Source: Trichaptum fuscoviolaceum (lineage: Eukaryota > Basidiomycota > Agaricomycetes > Hymenochaetales > Trichaptaceae). From it: a DNA stretch of 64,000 bases. Both the position numbers and the translations under genes were made by a program. Positions 35,231-46,919 of this stretch are shown one piece after another (the first letter of the stretch is position 1; every line of letters starts with the position of its first letter). Under the pieces are notes generated by a model. That model did not search any database. It had not been told where the DNA came from and worked only from the letters and a program-made list of their open reading frames with translations. The DNA is taken from assembly GCA_910574455.1 (NCBI GenBank), contig CAJSYZ010000004.1:1550001-1614000 (forward strand). Reading direction: 5' to 3'.

Positions 35231-36523
35231 ATGCGCTTGTATTATGCCTTGAATCGTCGCCTTCGTTCCTCTACTCATCTTTCTTCTCCCGATTCTTTAC
35301 GGATTACTCACGGCCAACACATACGTTGTCGTCTATATCATAACTTCTCGCTTTCCATCATGGCACAGATCACCACAGTATCGATGGAAAGCGCTATGGA
35401 GCGCTTCAGACAGTATCAAATATCCAAGTTTTTCTCGGAAAATGGCCGTCCGTCGCAGCAGCAGCAATGCAACGAAGAGGCCGAACGTATTACCGGAGTG
35501 TCTCCCAAGCCAACACTTGTTCAAGGTTCAAGAAGTTACACCGTCATTCCCGGCGACTGCGCTGTCCAGTTTCGAGCGGACAGTAGCCCTCTGGACTTGG
35601 AGCTCCTTAGTCGCGTTCAAAAAGTCTACGCTGGCTTCGTACCAGAGACTAGTCACTCAGGGAAACTAGGAGAACTCCACATATACAAGATGGAAGTTGT
35701 AGGAGGAGACTCTTTATACCTGACCCGAGACAGTCTTCGCGAGAATGAATGCGTTCTCTTGCGACAAACCTTGGGAGACTTTGCTCGGTGAGACTTTCCG
35801 CCAAACATATAGAGTCTCTTCCAATTGATATTTGCCGACACAGGTTCTTTGCCTCTGCATGGCACAATACCCCAAAGACGATGCCGTTGCCGGACCGTCC
35901 ATCGCTGTACACAAAGTACTCATCTGAGTTATCGCAACTCTCAGCCGGCCTTCCGGAGCGCTTTCGCCCTATAGTGAACCGGCGACACGCACGACAGCCC
36001 GCATGGCAAATTCTTGGTGCCGGTCCTGGAACGCCTTCCGTATCTTCTAACTGACGACTGGCCCCTCGTGCCTAACCTCACAGATATAGACGAGAGCAAT
36101 ATTCACGCGGACCCGACAACTGGTAAGTTGACGGGCATCTGCAGCTGGGCGAGGGCAGAGATCAGTCCGTTTGGCATGCCGCTTGCAGAAGTCGAGAATA
36201 TGCTCGGGATCCCGAAAATGATCGATGCCAAACGCGGACTGGCGCACATTGTCTACTATGCCAACCATCAGGAGCTCCGCAACCTGTTCTACAACGAGTT
36301 GTACGGCGCGATGGGCTCCGTATCTGACGAGAACAAGAAGCGCATTGAAGATATTGCAATGATCGGCCTCTTCCTAAGCCATGGGTGGCAATACAGTGCA
36401 GCTCACCAGAGGCTCCCTGCCAAGGAGGAAGACATAGGCTTACAGCATATTGATGCAGTTCTTCGGGCCACTTGTGATGGTTATGTTGGACGTCCACCTA
36501 CCCCACAGTCTTCCGTTCCTTGA
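35231..36523 (+). pseudogene. Aminoglycoside-phosphotransferase-like (APH fold) gene, catalytic residues lost and frame broken
   Basis: Exon 1 (35231..35787) and exon 2 (from 35844) join in phase; the second ATG at 35,360 (MAQITTVSMESAMERF) may be the real start. The C-terminal lobe is recognisable from PTTGKLTGICSWARAEISPF, where the APH family has a GIxDWAEAxxxPFG motif. The metal-binding Asp of that motif is Ser here. The loop before it reads LTDIDESNI where the family has LTHGDxxxxNI, so the His is lost while Asp and Asn stay. Between GLPERFRP and PVLERLPYLL the frame changes near 36,000-36,020 with no usable intron. So this is either a decaying gene or a pseudokinase with a sequence error at that point. 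Confidence 0.6.
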
Positions 36524-37628
36524 CGGACTCTTGTTCCTAGGTCAGCCTCTTCAAAAATTTACAGCCAAATGTCAGCGCTTCAGTCATCGTATTTGTTATA
36601 TGATTAGCACTTATCTGTGATTTTGTATTGGGTCAAATGTTAGAAGTTGATAAGTGATTCCTAAAGTTATTTGATCGGTTGAGCTTGGATGTGTTTCCCG
36701 AAGGAGGGCTTACTCTCGACCGGCTTCAAATATAGTTGATTGCCCCATTATTACCATAGTCAATGTACCTGAAGTTGCTCTGAGAATTATGGCGAATGAG
36801 GAAGAGGTCAATTTCCAAAATAAATAAAATGAGAAAACCACCTGAGGCAGACCACTAAATGAGATGTGACTGCCAAAATTCTCTTGAAATCTCATTGGGA
36901 GTATCTTTAAGTTATTCCCATGAAAAGTATATACTTTAGCTTGCTGAAGTTCGAAAGCGCAAGACAGATAGTGAGCCAAAGTGATACTGGAACAGCTTGC
37001 GCACAGCTCAGAAATCGGGTCGGTACAAGTAGATTGGGATCTGCTTCGCCACAAGGAGGTACAGATCGGACACGATTTCATATGGACAAACGAACATACG
37101 AGTCAGTCGTAGTGAGTTTATTCGATGTCCAACAGACCCTGGAGAAATGTCACTCTAGTCCCTCTTAAAGAATCAAGACCTGGGACAAATCCATTAAATA
37201 TTAGTTTCTTATATGCATTCTAGTCAAGCACAGACAAATCAAGCCCCAGAGCAAGTAAAATTCACGAATCTCACCTTTGAGAAGTAGGAGTAAAAGGGGA
37301 AAGAAAGCGAAAGACAACTTGAAGTTGAAGTCGGACGCATCCGAACGTAGTATTCAAGTTAAGGGCCGGTTTCTCTCCGCCGTACTAGCGTGGACTCTCC
37401 CAAGTCATAAATTAAAATTAAAACATACTAGAAGTGACAAGAATGACAAAGAAACTTGTAAAATAATTATCAAACGTAAAGAACGATTTCCAGACTGTTG
37501 CATGATATGAACAATTGCCGGATGGGATCAATACAAGTACGAAGGGATTGCAAATAAGAACAAGAGGATTCAGCCTGAAAGTCCAAGCGTGTCGCCAGCT
37601 GAACACCCTACCGATGTTGGCTTGCCCG
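36524..37628. other. Intergenic DNA between convergent genes
   Basis: About 1.1 kb with only short frames. A CAACTTGAAGTTGAAG word occurs near 37,316-37,332. Confidence 0.4.
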
Positions 37629-39459
37629 TCACACTGAATCCGATGCACCATCTCTGATAGGATTAAGTTTATCGAGAAGATACAGCAAAATTGTGTAGTC
37701 CTCACAGAAAGACGAGCCATGAAGTGCTGTAGAGATGAAACAGTCGAGCTCGTCCTCTGTCGCAACAAGTTCCTGTTTGTTGCTATCATAGTCGGCATCG
37801 CATCCACGAAGAACCATGACTATCGTAGCCAATCTCTTTTCCTCCTCGACTTTGTCAAACCGATGAGGCATGTCAATGGGGCTGGTAGTATCGACATTTC
37901 CTTCTGACTGTGAATCATTATTTTCCACAAGAGTCCCGTTGTCAAGCAGAATATTTAGAAGTGTGTCGTTGGTGAGGATCATTAGACATTTCCTGATCAA
38001 ATTGAAACTACTCAGGAAGGTTGACCGTTCGTTGAGTAGGACATTTAACGGATGTGCCTCTTTGCCAGCCTTGGCAGGAAGTACAACATTGGAAGAATTG
38101 TTGTTCTGATTTCTGGTGTCCAGTGCAACATCCTCTGTACCAACAGTGTCATGGACGGCAGGCGACCTTTTGGCATTGACTCTTTGCGCCAGCCGGCACC
38201 GCAAACCCACAGCCGTTCCATGCAGGAATACAGTGGAATAATCAATTTCTGCCTTCAAATTTGGTGTTGGATCCGCCGATGAGTTTGAGGAGGGTTGTTC
38301 CTGACGTTGTGTGATAAGGGCGTCTAATAGGGCCAAGCTTTCCTTGAATTGGCTGTACGACCAAACAAGAAGAGGAACAAAGAACCTTAATGAGAGCTTA
38401 GCATTCCACAAGTTTCCCTGTTCACCCATAGAATCATTGGAGTCGAGGTCCGCCCAATGTCCGCAAAACCTGCCACTGAAGGGAATCGAGTCTTTGGGCA
38501 ATGGAACGATCCCGCGACGCATAACAGAGGATAAACAAAAGGATTCGGGGCCATCCTGTAAATTGTCGAATACAGACTGCCTGTGAGCCCAGGCCCCGTT
38601 CAGTGTCTCGGCACCTTGTTTGGCAGATGACGACGCGCTGCTCGGAATAAACACGAAGTGCGCGCGGTGGAAACGGATTACGCGACCCAGAAATTTTGAC
38701 CACCCAACACCCTTGACGAACCGAGAGTAGAGCTTTTCAGCTGTATAATTTGGAAAGACTGTGGCTTCAGGAAGAATCTTTGCGAACGCCGACAGCACTA
38801 TAAGCCTGATTTCGCCAATATAGTTCCGAATAGCAAACTGAGGGTTCTGCCACTACCGGTGTTACCGGAGTAAGAAATCAGTACTGATGTTAAGAGCACT
38901 ACTGCTGAAGTTTCCACTTACGTTTGGATTGAATATATCATCCGAGTTACTGTTGAACAGAGACATAAATTCCCTCCGCTCCCTTTCACGTGAGTGCAGC
39001 TTCTTCTTGATTGCCTTAAGGCCCTTTTCGTAATGGTTCATAGCTTGTCTCGTCTGATGGGTAATTACGTCGATGTCGGCTACCACGGCAAGCATGAGTT
39101 CAGAATCCGCGGTTGACCTGCTATAGTTCTTCTGATGGAATAGATTATCCACTATCTTTTCGGTGATCAAGCAAGTAGCAGTGGAGGGGCTGTTGGCTCT
39201 AACGGCGATTTGTGAGGGTCGCATGTACTCGCCAACGTGAATTCCGCGAACAATGCCATCGTCGTCCGGCTCATATCGAGAAAGCAGTTTTCCATCTGAG
39301 TTCCATTAAGTCTCGTGCATTAGTAGTCTATGGTGAAGTCAAGATTTTGTGCATCTTACCTTTTAAGGGGTCAGGATCGTACTCAGACACATAACTTGAA
39401 TCCGACTCGTCACTGCTGCCAGTGTCTATGTCGGAATCAGAGTACTCGGAGGCTGACAT
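37629..39459 (-). CDS. Family-X protein C (unrecognised helical/coiled-coil protein)
   Basis: The model is complement(join(37629..38846,38922..39295,39360..39459)), 563 aa, all phases closing with consensus splice sites. Exon 1 encodes an acidic Ser-rich start (MSASEYSDSDIDTGSSDESD) written in the words of the surrounding intergenic DNA. Exon 2 is mostly helical and ends in a basic coiled coil (LKAIKKKLHSRERERREF). The next intron is phase 0 (NPN|NPQFAIRNYIG), at the same place relative to the coiled coil as in the paralogs at 1.1 and 47.7 kb. Exon 3 has the two family blocks: LSLRFFVPLLVWSYSQF and FNLIRKCLMILTND. There is no known domain. The upstream gene start is sharply defined. Confidence 0.7.
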
Positions 39460-39654
39460 CTTCAAATTGTCAAAGAGCAGTAGTAGTACTGTGAACTAAG
39501 TGGGTTCGAGTCAAGAGTGGTTGCGCACTCAGGCTCAGGCTTTATATACCGTGGCGACGATAAGGGGATCATTCCCCGCTTAGTAGTAGTGAGACTCGGA
39601 GCCAGGGCACTCGACTCAGGCGCTTGAAGCTGAAGCGCCACAACCGTGACGGCA
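39460..39654. other. Word-rich promoter region of family-X gene C
   Basis: Contains AGTAGTAGTACTGTG, ACTCAGGCTCAGGC, GAGACTCGGAGCC and GTGACGGCAGTCACCGTGCCACTG. TATATA-like sequence (CTTTATATACC) lies at about 39,540-39,550, read on the - strand as GGTATATAAAG, about 85 nt before the start codon. Confidence 0.5.
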
Positions 39655-39850
39655 GTCACCGTGCCACTGAAGCGTCACTTAAATGTCCTGAGAGACTGAA
39701 GTCTCAAATAAGGCATGCTTCACTTATTCATGCATGTCCTCCCATTATTCAGGAGCGAATTACTGAAATCAGTGCTGTTGACTTAAATCAGTGCTTCAGT
39801 CAGTCAGTCAGTCAGGTCAGTCATTCAGGCAGTTCAGTCATCCAGTTGAT
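39655..39850. repeat. L-type block of the CATCAGGG repeat family
   Basis: The first 110 nt match, in reverse orientation, the block at 59,150-59,285: shared pieces include CTGAGAGACTGAAGTCT, AATAAGGCA, ACTTATTCATGCATGTCCTC and CCATTATTCAGGA. The CATCAGGG terminus itself is absent and replaced by word DNA. The distal part degenerates into a CAGT/TCAG microsatellite (about 39,788-39,845). Confidence 0.65.
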
Positions 39851-39901
39851 ATAAGTAGATGCTAATATTATAAGCACAAAATAATTACAATAATAAGTAG
39901 G

Positions 39902-42107
39902 CTAAGAACTCGCCGCCCACCCACGAGCGGGTTCGTCTCCCGGCTCCCACTGCCTTTCAGCTTCGGCATCGGCGGGCGCGGAGGGGGAGGTTGCGCGCTT
40001 CGCAACGACACTGACACTTGGCACGGGCGGCGTTGGTGCCGGTTCTGTCTTGATTAGTGTAGGCGCGAGAGAACCTGGTGCGTGAGGGCGGTCTGGAGGG
40101 TGGGCGGGACGAGGTTTGGATCCAGGCGTTGGTGTGGGTGCTGCTGTTGGTGTCGGACCTTGAGAGCCAGACCGCTGCTGCTGTGTTGTTTGTTGTTGGG
40201 CTACACCAGAAGCCATAACTTCTGGTTCCTCTTCCTCCTCTTCCTCAGCCTTACGAGAAGTACTATTAGCAAACGAACGTCAGAAAGTACGCAGAAGCAT
40301 ACCGAGGAGGCATAAGGATTTTCATCTTCATCGCTATCGTACGCGCCATTCTTCTCGATCTTGCAGACAAGTTTCTTCATTTGCTTGTCTGCACCTGTTA
40401 ACTGCTGCTCTGTTTCCTTGTCTTCAACCGATTCGTCTATATAACCCTCTCGTGTCTTATTTGCTGTACGATAGTCACGTTTTAGACGTTCCTGGATAGC
40501 AGAAAAGAAAGTTGATCAACTGAATATTGAGAGAGAAAAAAGAACTGAGCAAACCTCAATCTCCTTGACCTCTTCGTCACGAGTGTCCTCAACATCCATC
40601 TTCTCTTCATCATCCGCATCATCCAAGTCGCCCTCGCCCCCTCTGTCTCTTACCCGTCTCCGGCGGCTACACCCTGTTCATCGTCTTCCTCGAACAGCCC
40701 ACGCATCCCCGAGTCTACAGCCTTCAATCTCCTCCCCCCGGGGCCCAGCGACCTGCCACCAATGTCATATACGAGACTTGCGCCCGTCGTCGCACCGCCC
40801 GCGATCGCATTACTGCGCGAGCGCATCGACCAGCGGTCCATCACGCGATTCTTCTCCATCTCTGCCTCCTCGAGGCTCGGCGTGATCTGGTACGTCTCTT
40901 CTGGAACTAGTACCACCGGTGCGCAGGCACGAACTTGAGCATCTGGTCCGCTGCGGGCATGAACAGCGCGTGCGTCTTGCTCTTCGCCGCCTCCTCCATC
41001 CGTCCCACCCATACCTCGTTGCCCGCCCCATCCTCCGCGACCCAGGGATACCGTTCCTCTCGACGTTCTGCCGGATGTGCTTGGGCACCAGGAACACATG
41101 CCGAGTTTTCTTCTAAAACTTGCGTTTCCGCTTGTCTTTGTCTTTGTCTGACATCCTTCCCTTTCTGCGAGATCGTCTCGTTGTGGATCGGCCGCTCCTC
41201 TGCATCGACCATGACTATGCGTCCATCTGCACCAATGACGGGCTTCCCATCTGCCCCTAACATTGGCTTCATGGGCACCTGCGAGCCGACGCCGCCCACA
41301 CCCTCACCAGTAGGGTCACGGCGCAGCTCCTTGCGGTTGAGCTTCACGGGCCGTGCCCACGTACTGATGTCGACCGGTTTTCGCGAGTCGAACTTCATCA
41401 TGTCGTATCGCCACCCATGCCTGTCGCAGCTCATCAGCTTATACTCCTAGTACGGCACGTCCTCGGCTCTGACAGCCGTGAACGTCAAGGCCAAAGACGA
41501 CCCGGAGCCCTTGACCTTGATCTCAGACTTCGGCTCGAGCTTCACCAGCGGCTTCCCCGCATCGGACTCTGTCTTCACTTTCGGCTTTGGTCGCGGCGGC
41601 GGTGGGGGTGGCTTTGAGACCTGCACCTGGATGGGTCGGTACGGATTCTTTTGGAAGAGCGTGGGCTCCCTCTTTTCTCGCTTTATCTTCCGCAGAGGTG
41701 GCTTTGCGCGTCGAATGGCTCGAGCTCCAAGGATCGAGCTGTGTGGGCTGTCATATGTACTTCGGGTATCCCAGTTGGACTGCATCGGTTCTTCCCGACG
41801 TCCAGGATCCCAATATTCCGTATCCATGACCGCTATGCGAGGCGCATGGTCTCAGTGCCAGAGCCTTGTGTGCTGTCCTGAACTTGCCCGCACCCTGCAC
41901 TGTGAGTGGACTTGGGCTAGGGCTGATAGGCGCGCCCTTGAACTTGAGTGAGAAAGGCGTCGGAACGGTGTGGACAGATGTCCCGGGCGGCGGAGAAGCG
42001 ATGGTGATAGGGGAAGTGAGAACGGATGAGGAAGATGTCAATGTTAATAACTGAAGTGTTGTAGACAGAACTTACAGATATAATTCTCTTAATTCCTTTC
42101 TCCTTCA
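39902..42107 (-). pseudogene. TFIIF alpha subunit (RAP74/Tfg1) pseudogene
   Basis: Homology runs through most of the subunit: KKPVD-type segment FDSRKPVDISTWARPVKLNR, EERYPWVAEDGAGNEVWVGR, LFMPAADQMLKFVPAHRWY, then MEKNRVMDRW, ERLKRDYRTANK and EKNGAYDSDEDENPYASS. These form the N-terminal dimerisation domain and the acidic middle of RAP74; the C-terminal winged helix is missing. The copy is broken: an in-frame TAG lies between EDVPY and EYKLMS (41,447-41,449), another TAG follows AHRWY near 40,907, and a frame change follows within the next 20 nt. Both TAGs sit in GTACTAG. Introns are retained (GTAAGT donor near 42,076), so this is a DNA-level copy. Its 5' end abuts the repeat terminus at 42,108. 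A functional gene is expected elsewhere in the genome. Confidence 0.8.
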
Positions 42108-42480
42108 TCAGGGAAACTTCCTTTTGCTTACGGCGACTGACGCGTCCTGATTTGGCTGGCACCTGTCTGAAGGGTCGCTACTTCGTCTGAAAATACACTG
42201 ATTGCCTTATCTCACTGAAATAAGGAGTGTTTCAGGATGCAAGCCGTCTCTCAGTGCATCAGAATGCAAGTCAGGATTTCAGTGCTCAAGTGTAATACAT
42301 CAGAGATTGCTAACGGCGGCTGGCGCGTCCTGGAGCTTCCTTAAATGGGTTGAAGCGTTGTCATGCCTGCCTGAAGTGTTGCCTGGCTGCCTGATGGCCT
42401 TAAAACGGCGTTTCAGGACAAAATCAGTGCGTAAGGAGGGAAGCTGTACATCAGGTGGCAAGTCAGACTCAAGTGAGATT
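42108..42480 (+). repeat. R-type block of the CATCAGGG repeat family
   Basis: Starts CATCAGGGAAACTTCCTTTTGC and ends around GTACATCAGGTGGCAAGTC. It is the inverted match of 7,517-7,920, including AATCAGTGTATTTTCAG in inverse, CTCTCAGTGCATCAGAATGC and TGATGGCCTTAAAAC. The copy at 60,001 lacks the middle portion. The terminus touches the first base of the TFIIF-alpha fragment. Confidence 0.75.
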
Positions 42481-42737
42481 TACTACTACTACCACTACTG
42501 TACTCAAGTGAACTTGAACCTCTGTTTTGAGATTTCAAGCTACCTTCATCTTCATGACATCTTGAAAGCGACAGCAAACACCATTGACAACCTCAGTCTA
42601 CAATGATCATTCAACGAGAAGCAATTCAATAATAGATACAATCACGATGCTCCTGGCAACTTTTGAAGACAAGAGCATGCACTCAACAATTTACTCAACA
42701 AGATAACACCGTTAGCACTATTCAAACGGGCCTCAGC
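42481..42737. other. Word-rich intergenic DNA
   Basis: Short spacer with TTACTACTACTACCACTACTG and CAAGTGAACTTGAACC words. No gene. Confidence 0.4.
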
Positions 42738-43595
42738 CTACTCAATATCGAGCATTGGGAAGTGATGGATTATTGTATCCGGTAAGGCCAAGGCATCTTG
42801 ATTCAAGACGGAAGCAACAGCAAACGTGCTGTGCGCGTCGATTGCCGCATCTAATAGAGCAGATGCAAGTGAGAAGATGGTCAGCCTGAGTGACAACTTG
42901 AAAAGGATAACTTACAATGGACTTGAGCAGCCGACAGCTCAACTTCGGCCCAATTGCTCATCGTGACCAAGACATCTTTTTCGATGTTTGTCTGCAGGAG
43001 CCTGCCCGCCATCTCCTCCAGCTTTATAAACGGTTGCGGAAACTTGAACCAGAGACGGGGGTTCAGAAGCAGCTGGAGCCAAGTTGGCGTTCTTGGCCAG
43101 AAATCGGGGTAAACGAAGCGCGCCCAATCTGTCAAATCGACACAGGAGGATACGGGAATGTCAAATTTATTCCTGATGCGAGTCGCATCACCTGCCAATT
43201 AGTTCAGTTATGCCGCATAATGAGAGAAGAAATGGGATTGTCGTACCAGCGATTCCTGCTGACACTTTCCATACAGTTTCATCACCTAATAATTGTTCCA
43301 ATCTTGGGGGAAGAGCATTAAGTAGATGAGTCCGGAGGAGGAACACATGTTGCTGAACCGCGAGTTGGATGAGGTCCACGCGATATAGCTCTGGTGAGTT
43401 ACTCGCCCATTCAATGTCGAGGGCAACGAAGCGTCGTTCCGGGGCATCCGGCAAGGAAGCATAGATGACGTCTACGGCATTCTCCATCGTCGCGGTGGTC
43501 AGACATACTTCAGGAACAAGAGGTCCGAGTGTATAACTGCGAAGTTGAAGAAGAGGCGTTGGCGGAACCCCCAGGTAGTCGAGGAGATGTTGCAT
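42738..43595 (-). CDS. DEDDy 3'-5' exonuclease (WRN-exonuclease / RNase D type)
   Basis: The model is complement(join(42738..42850,42916..43191,43247..43595)), 245 aa, phases closing. All exonuclease motifs are present: ExoI in FVALDIEW (Asp and Glu), ExoII around GIAGDATRI (Asp, formed across an intron) and ExoIII in YAAIDAHS (Tyr and Asp, also formed across an intron). RVDLIQLAVQ and CVDLTDWARFV are further family landmarks. It is single-domain, without helicase or HRDC domain, as in many fungal WRN-exo-like proteins. Nucleic-acid trimming is expected; the substrate is unknown. An additional short upstream exon (MNFYHILLGLHMLLLIDHAV, near 43,780) could be spliced in phase and would add a membrane anchor. 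Confidence 0.85.
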
Positions 43596-44228
43596 CTGTT
43601 TGTGAAGCTGGCAAAAAGTCAGTGCAGTGATTTTGAGAGGAAATGGAAAGTAAGCACGATTTTTTGCATCCTAGATATCCTCCTTTGTGTCCAAGGAAGT
43701 CTTCGCGCGATGCGTACTCGAAGCACAGCATGGTCAATCAATAGGAGCATGTGGAGCCCCAACAGAATGTGATAAAAGTTCATGGCGAAGGGTTGAATGG
43801 GTGGGTGGGTGGCGGGGAGGGGCGACACCCACTCCGAGTTCACATTTATACAAAGCTCTTGCACGCATTTTTCTGATGCCTTATTCTTCTGGGAAAAGAA
43901 GAGAGGAATCTATCAGTGCATTATACTATGGCTCGGATAAACCTCAAGCTGAACTGACAGGAGATAAGAAGGATTTCTTCTAGATGACTCGATTATGAGG
44001 CTTCTTTTCATTTTATGCACAAACAAACAAGAAAGTGAGTCAGGTTAACTCCGAAGAAGTCAGGAAGACATAGCCCACTGCACAAGAAGCTGTTCCATCA
44101 GCTCTAGAAGGCAAAGCCACGAGTAAGCCGTCATACAATCAGTCATCCCTGGATACAACTCGAAACCGGAACCATGCCAATGTGGGAAATGGGATCAATG
44201 CATCCCAATCCGCTATGGAAGAAGTAGT
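43596..44228. other. Intergenic DNA, possibly with an upstream exon of the exonuclease
   Basis: Apart from the possible exon near 43,715-43,782 (-), I see no gene. Confidence 0.35.
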
Positions 44229-45680
44229 TTAAATGAAGGAGCGTTTCTTGTCCTTAGAGCTGGGGGGATTGCGCTGTCGGCCGATAATCGACTTATTCTG
44301 CATATTGAAACCGAGCGATCTCCGTTTCGGCGGCAATGGTGGTGGCACAGAGGTGTTTGTCGAGGAATAGGACATGACTACTTGAACGATATCTAAGATG
44401 AAGTAATACTTTTTCCCGTTTGATGAATTCGCAATTTGCGTCGTGAGCTGCTTTGCCAACGTCAGGTAGACTGTTTGACGCACCTCTCATCAATGAGCTC
44501 GAGCTCAAGGTTGCGGTACTCGAGGCATCGGACGCAAATACCGACACCGGAATTTCCGAAATCGATCCAGAGGATGGGGTGGGGTGGGGAGGCTGATCCC
44601 ATCGAGCTCGCCTTCGCGTTTGGTGATCTCGGGCTTCTTGACGTCCGCGTACAGGAAGAAGTCGCAGAAGAGCGCTTGAGCCTGCCTAGGGCTTGCGCTT
44701 TTGAACTCGATCCAAACATCCATACCACCGGGGTGCGAGAGCGCGGGGTCGAAACGCTCAAGATGGTTCGTCGCTGCGACGGGACGAGGAAGCGGCCAAC
44801 AGCAGCGGCGACACCATCAAGTGCATTAAGAAGGCCAGAAAGAGAGAGCGTGTTCACGTCGGATAGAGTGTCATATTTCTTGCTTTTCTTCTTCTTGCCA
44901 ATTTCTTCATTGTCGTCATCATCGTCATCTTATCCTTGTTGTCGGACAACAAAGATCTCTTCTTCTTACCACCAGGAACACAGGTTGAGGACCCGTCGCG
45001 CGAAGTTGAGCGAGTGAATGCAGCGTCAAGGTCCTCGAGAAGGACAATACACGGGGCAGGCACACGGCCCATAAGCAACGACAACGTCACATCGTTCATC
45101 CAAAAAGCGGAACGTGAGATGGCGAGAATGTCGAGCATGAGCGCGCCAGCAAGGGCATGGATCAACGATGATCTGCCCAAGCCAGGGACACGATAGAGGA
45201 AATTGTCGCGACGAGAGTGGTTACCACGGTCAGCGCACCACTGATTCAGAAAGAGAGGTTAAACTTTCAGTCGATGTGTGGCACTTCATGTACATACCTT
45301 CTCTGATTGCAAGAAGTCCCTTGTGTCGGCAAGGAGCATCTCTTAAATCCCCGCCATGAGCCATGGAATCAGCGAAATAGATATGAATTTGATGGTCGTC
45401 TGGTGAGGCAAACTGGAAGCCTTTGAGCTCCTCATCTCCGAATGACTTGTCTCTAAAAGAAGACTTGCCCGGCAAGATGGTGCGCGCTGTCGTCTCGAAC
45501 TCGTAAGCGTGCTGGCATTCTAAGCGCTTCAACAACCATAGCATCAGCCAGTCATGTAGTTGTGTTCATCGGGTCATGAGCTATTGTTGCAATAGCGGAT
45601 AACTACTAGGGCTACTTACCAGTCCCCACAACAATGAAAGTGTCTCCGGAAGTCTCTGGTTTCCAACCTGACCATGGCTG
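44229..45680 (-). pseudogene. BCS1-like AAA ATPase, decayed
   Basis: The fungal BCS1-like family is recognisable in order: LMLWLLKRLE and YEFETTARTILPG (BCS1 N-terminal domain), FLYRVPGLGRSSLIHALAG (Walker A), MLDILAISRSAFWMND, PAPCIVLLEDLDAAF (Walker B), NTLSLSGLLNALDGVA (sensor region) and, in another frame, TNHLERFDPALSHPGGMDVW. The frame change is near 44,790, and a second one precedes LAKQLTTQIAN near the C-terminus. The Walker A Lys is Arg (GLGRSS), which should abolish ATP binding in the usual mode. A normal 60-nt intron (about 45,240-45,298) is kept. Intact relatives translocate Rieske protein at the mitochondrial inner membrane or belong to expanded fungal paralogs of unknown role. 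Confidence 0.75.
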
Positions 45681-46919
45681 TCAGTGGTGGTAGCGGACGA
45701 CGGAGGGCCTGTGATGCCAGTGTCAGACCCCACGTGGGAAGTCATCATGTCGATGCTGGGTACTACTAGTAGCAGGAGTGCGATGGCAATGGTGGTGGTG
45801 CTGTCTGGCGGTGTTCCAGAATTGCACCATCTTGCGTGCGCTGTAAACGGTGTGAGCTAGGATTCTGTATCAAATGGTATGTAAATAACGTGAAGTAAAA
45901 GGATTGAGAAGGAGAATAAACTCACCAGCCTTGAACTCCTGTGCCATGCTCGTGCAGACCTCTGTCTCCCATTCCGCCCAGATCTGTTACGACATAATTT
46001 AGTACAAAGTGCAGGAGAGCAGCGCATGGAAGATGTCATATGTGAAGGAGACAGCGCCAAGGTTGAAGAAAATGACAAGCCTCAAGGTAGTGCAAGAGGA
46101 TGAGATGAGAGAGTTTGTGCGCATGGTGGGGGAGTTGAGGAAGGGGCTCAGTCTGGGAAAAGGCGAGCGGCGATGTGTCCACGTCGGGCTCTTGCTGACT
46201 CGGAGTCGGGAAAACAATACTACTACCAAGTTGCGTGTCTGTCTTTGAATCAAGGTTGGTCGCAAAGCCCATTTGATCCAGCTCCTCCGTCGTCTGCCAG
46301 AAGGCAATAGCATAAGTCAAGCCGTCCAGTTCCCTCTGACCTAGAACGTCCCGAGAATAACAACCGGTCATTCCATTAAAATTATTATACCTAATAGTTG
46401 TCGAGCAGAGCAGTTGTAGTAGTAGCCGGACCGACCTTCGCCCCTCAGGCTTAGTTTACTAGTACTAGTAGTTTCCGACTTCAAGCTGACCTCCGAGTCG
46501 GAAGAACTTCCGAGTCTGAGCCTGAGACCGAGTCGTGGGACTTCAAGTTCAGCTCAAAAGTTCAAGTTGCCGAACAGTGACCCGTAACGATGTTCGGTCT
46601 TCAGGTTGGTAGACCCGGATTCGAGCCAGTCGTGAATTTATCAAGCAGTAATTAGAGCATCACTGGTGCCAGTGAGTCCAAGTCCGACTCGGAATAGTTA
46701 GTAAACAATTCATATCGTTTTTTATTTACATACAGTCATACAACAACTTGAATACCGATGCACAGAAAACACAAGTATAAGGTCGACGAACACAGAACAG
46801 GAGACAAACATACAAAGACACAACTTGAATACTAGTGGTATGCACTGGTATGAGGTAATACTACGAAAAGAAAACAGTTAGAAATAGTATGAGTACAAGC
46901 CTGAGTCCTCACTGGCAGG
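45681..46919. other. Intergenic DNA, upstream remnants and word-rich block
   Basis: The 45.7-46.4 kb part may hold remnants of the BCS1-like gene's N-terminal exons on the - strand, but no clear model is possible. The 46,385-46,700 part is dense in words (TACTAGTACTAGTAG, CTTCAAGCTGACCTCCGAGT, CCAGTGAGTCCAAG). Confidence 0.35.
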
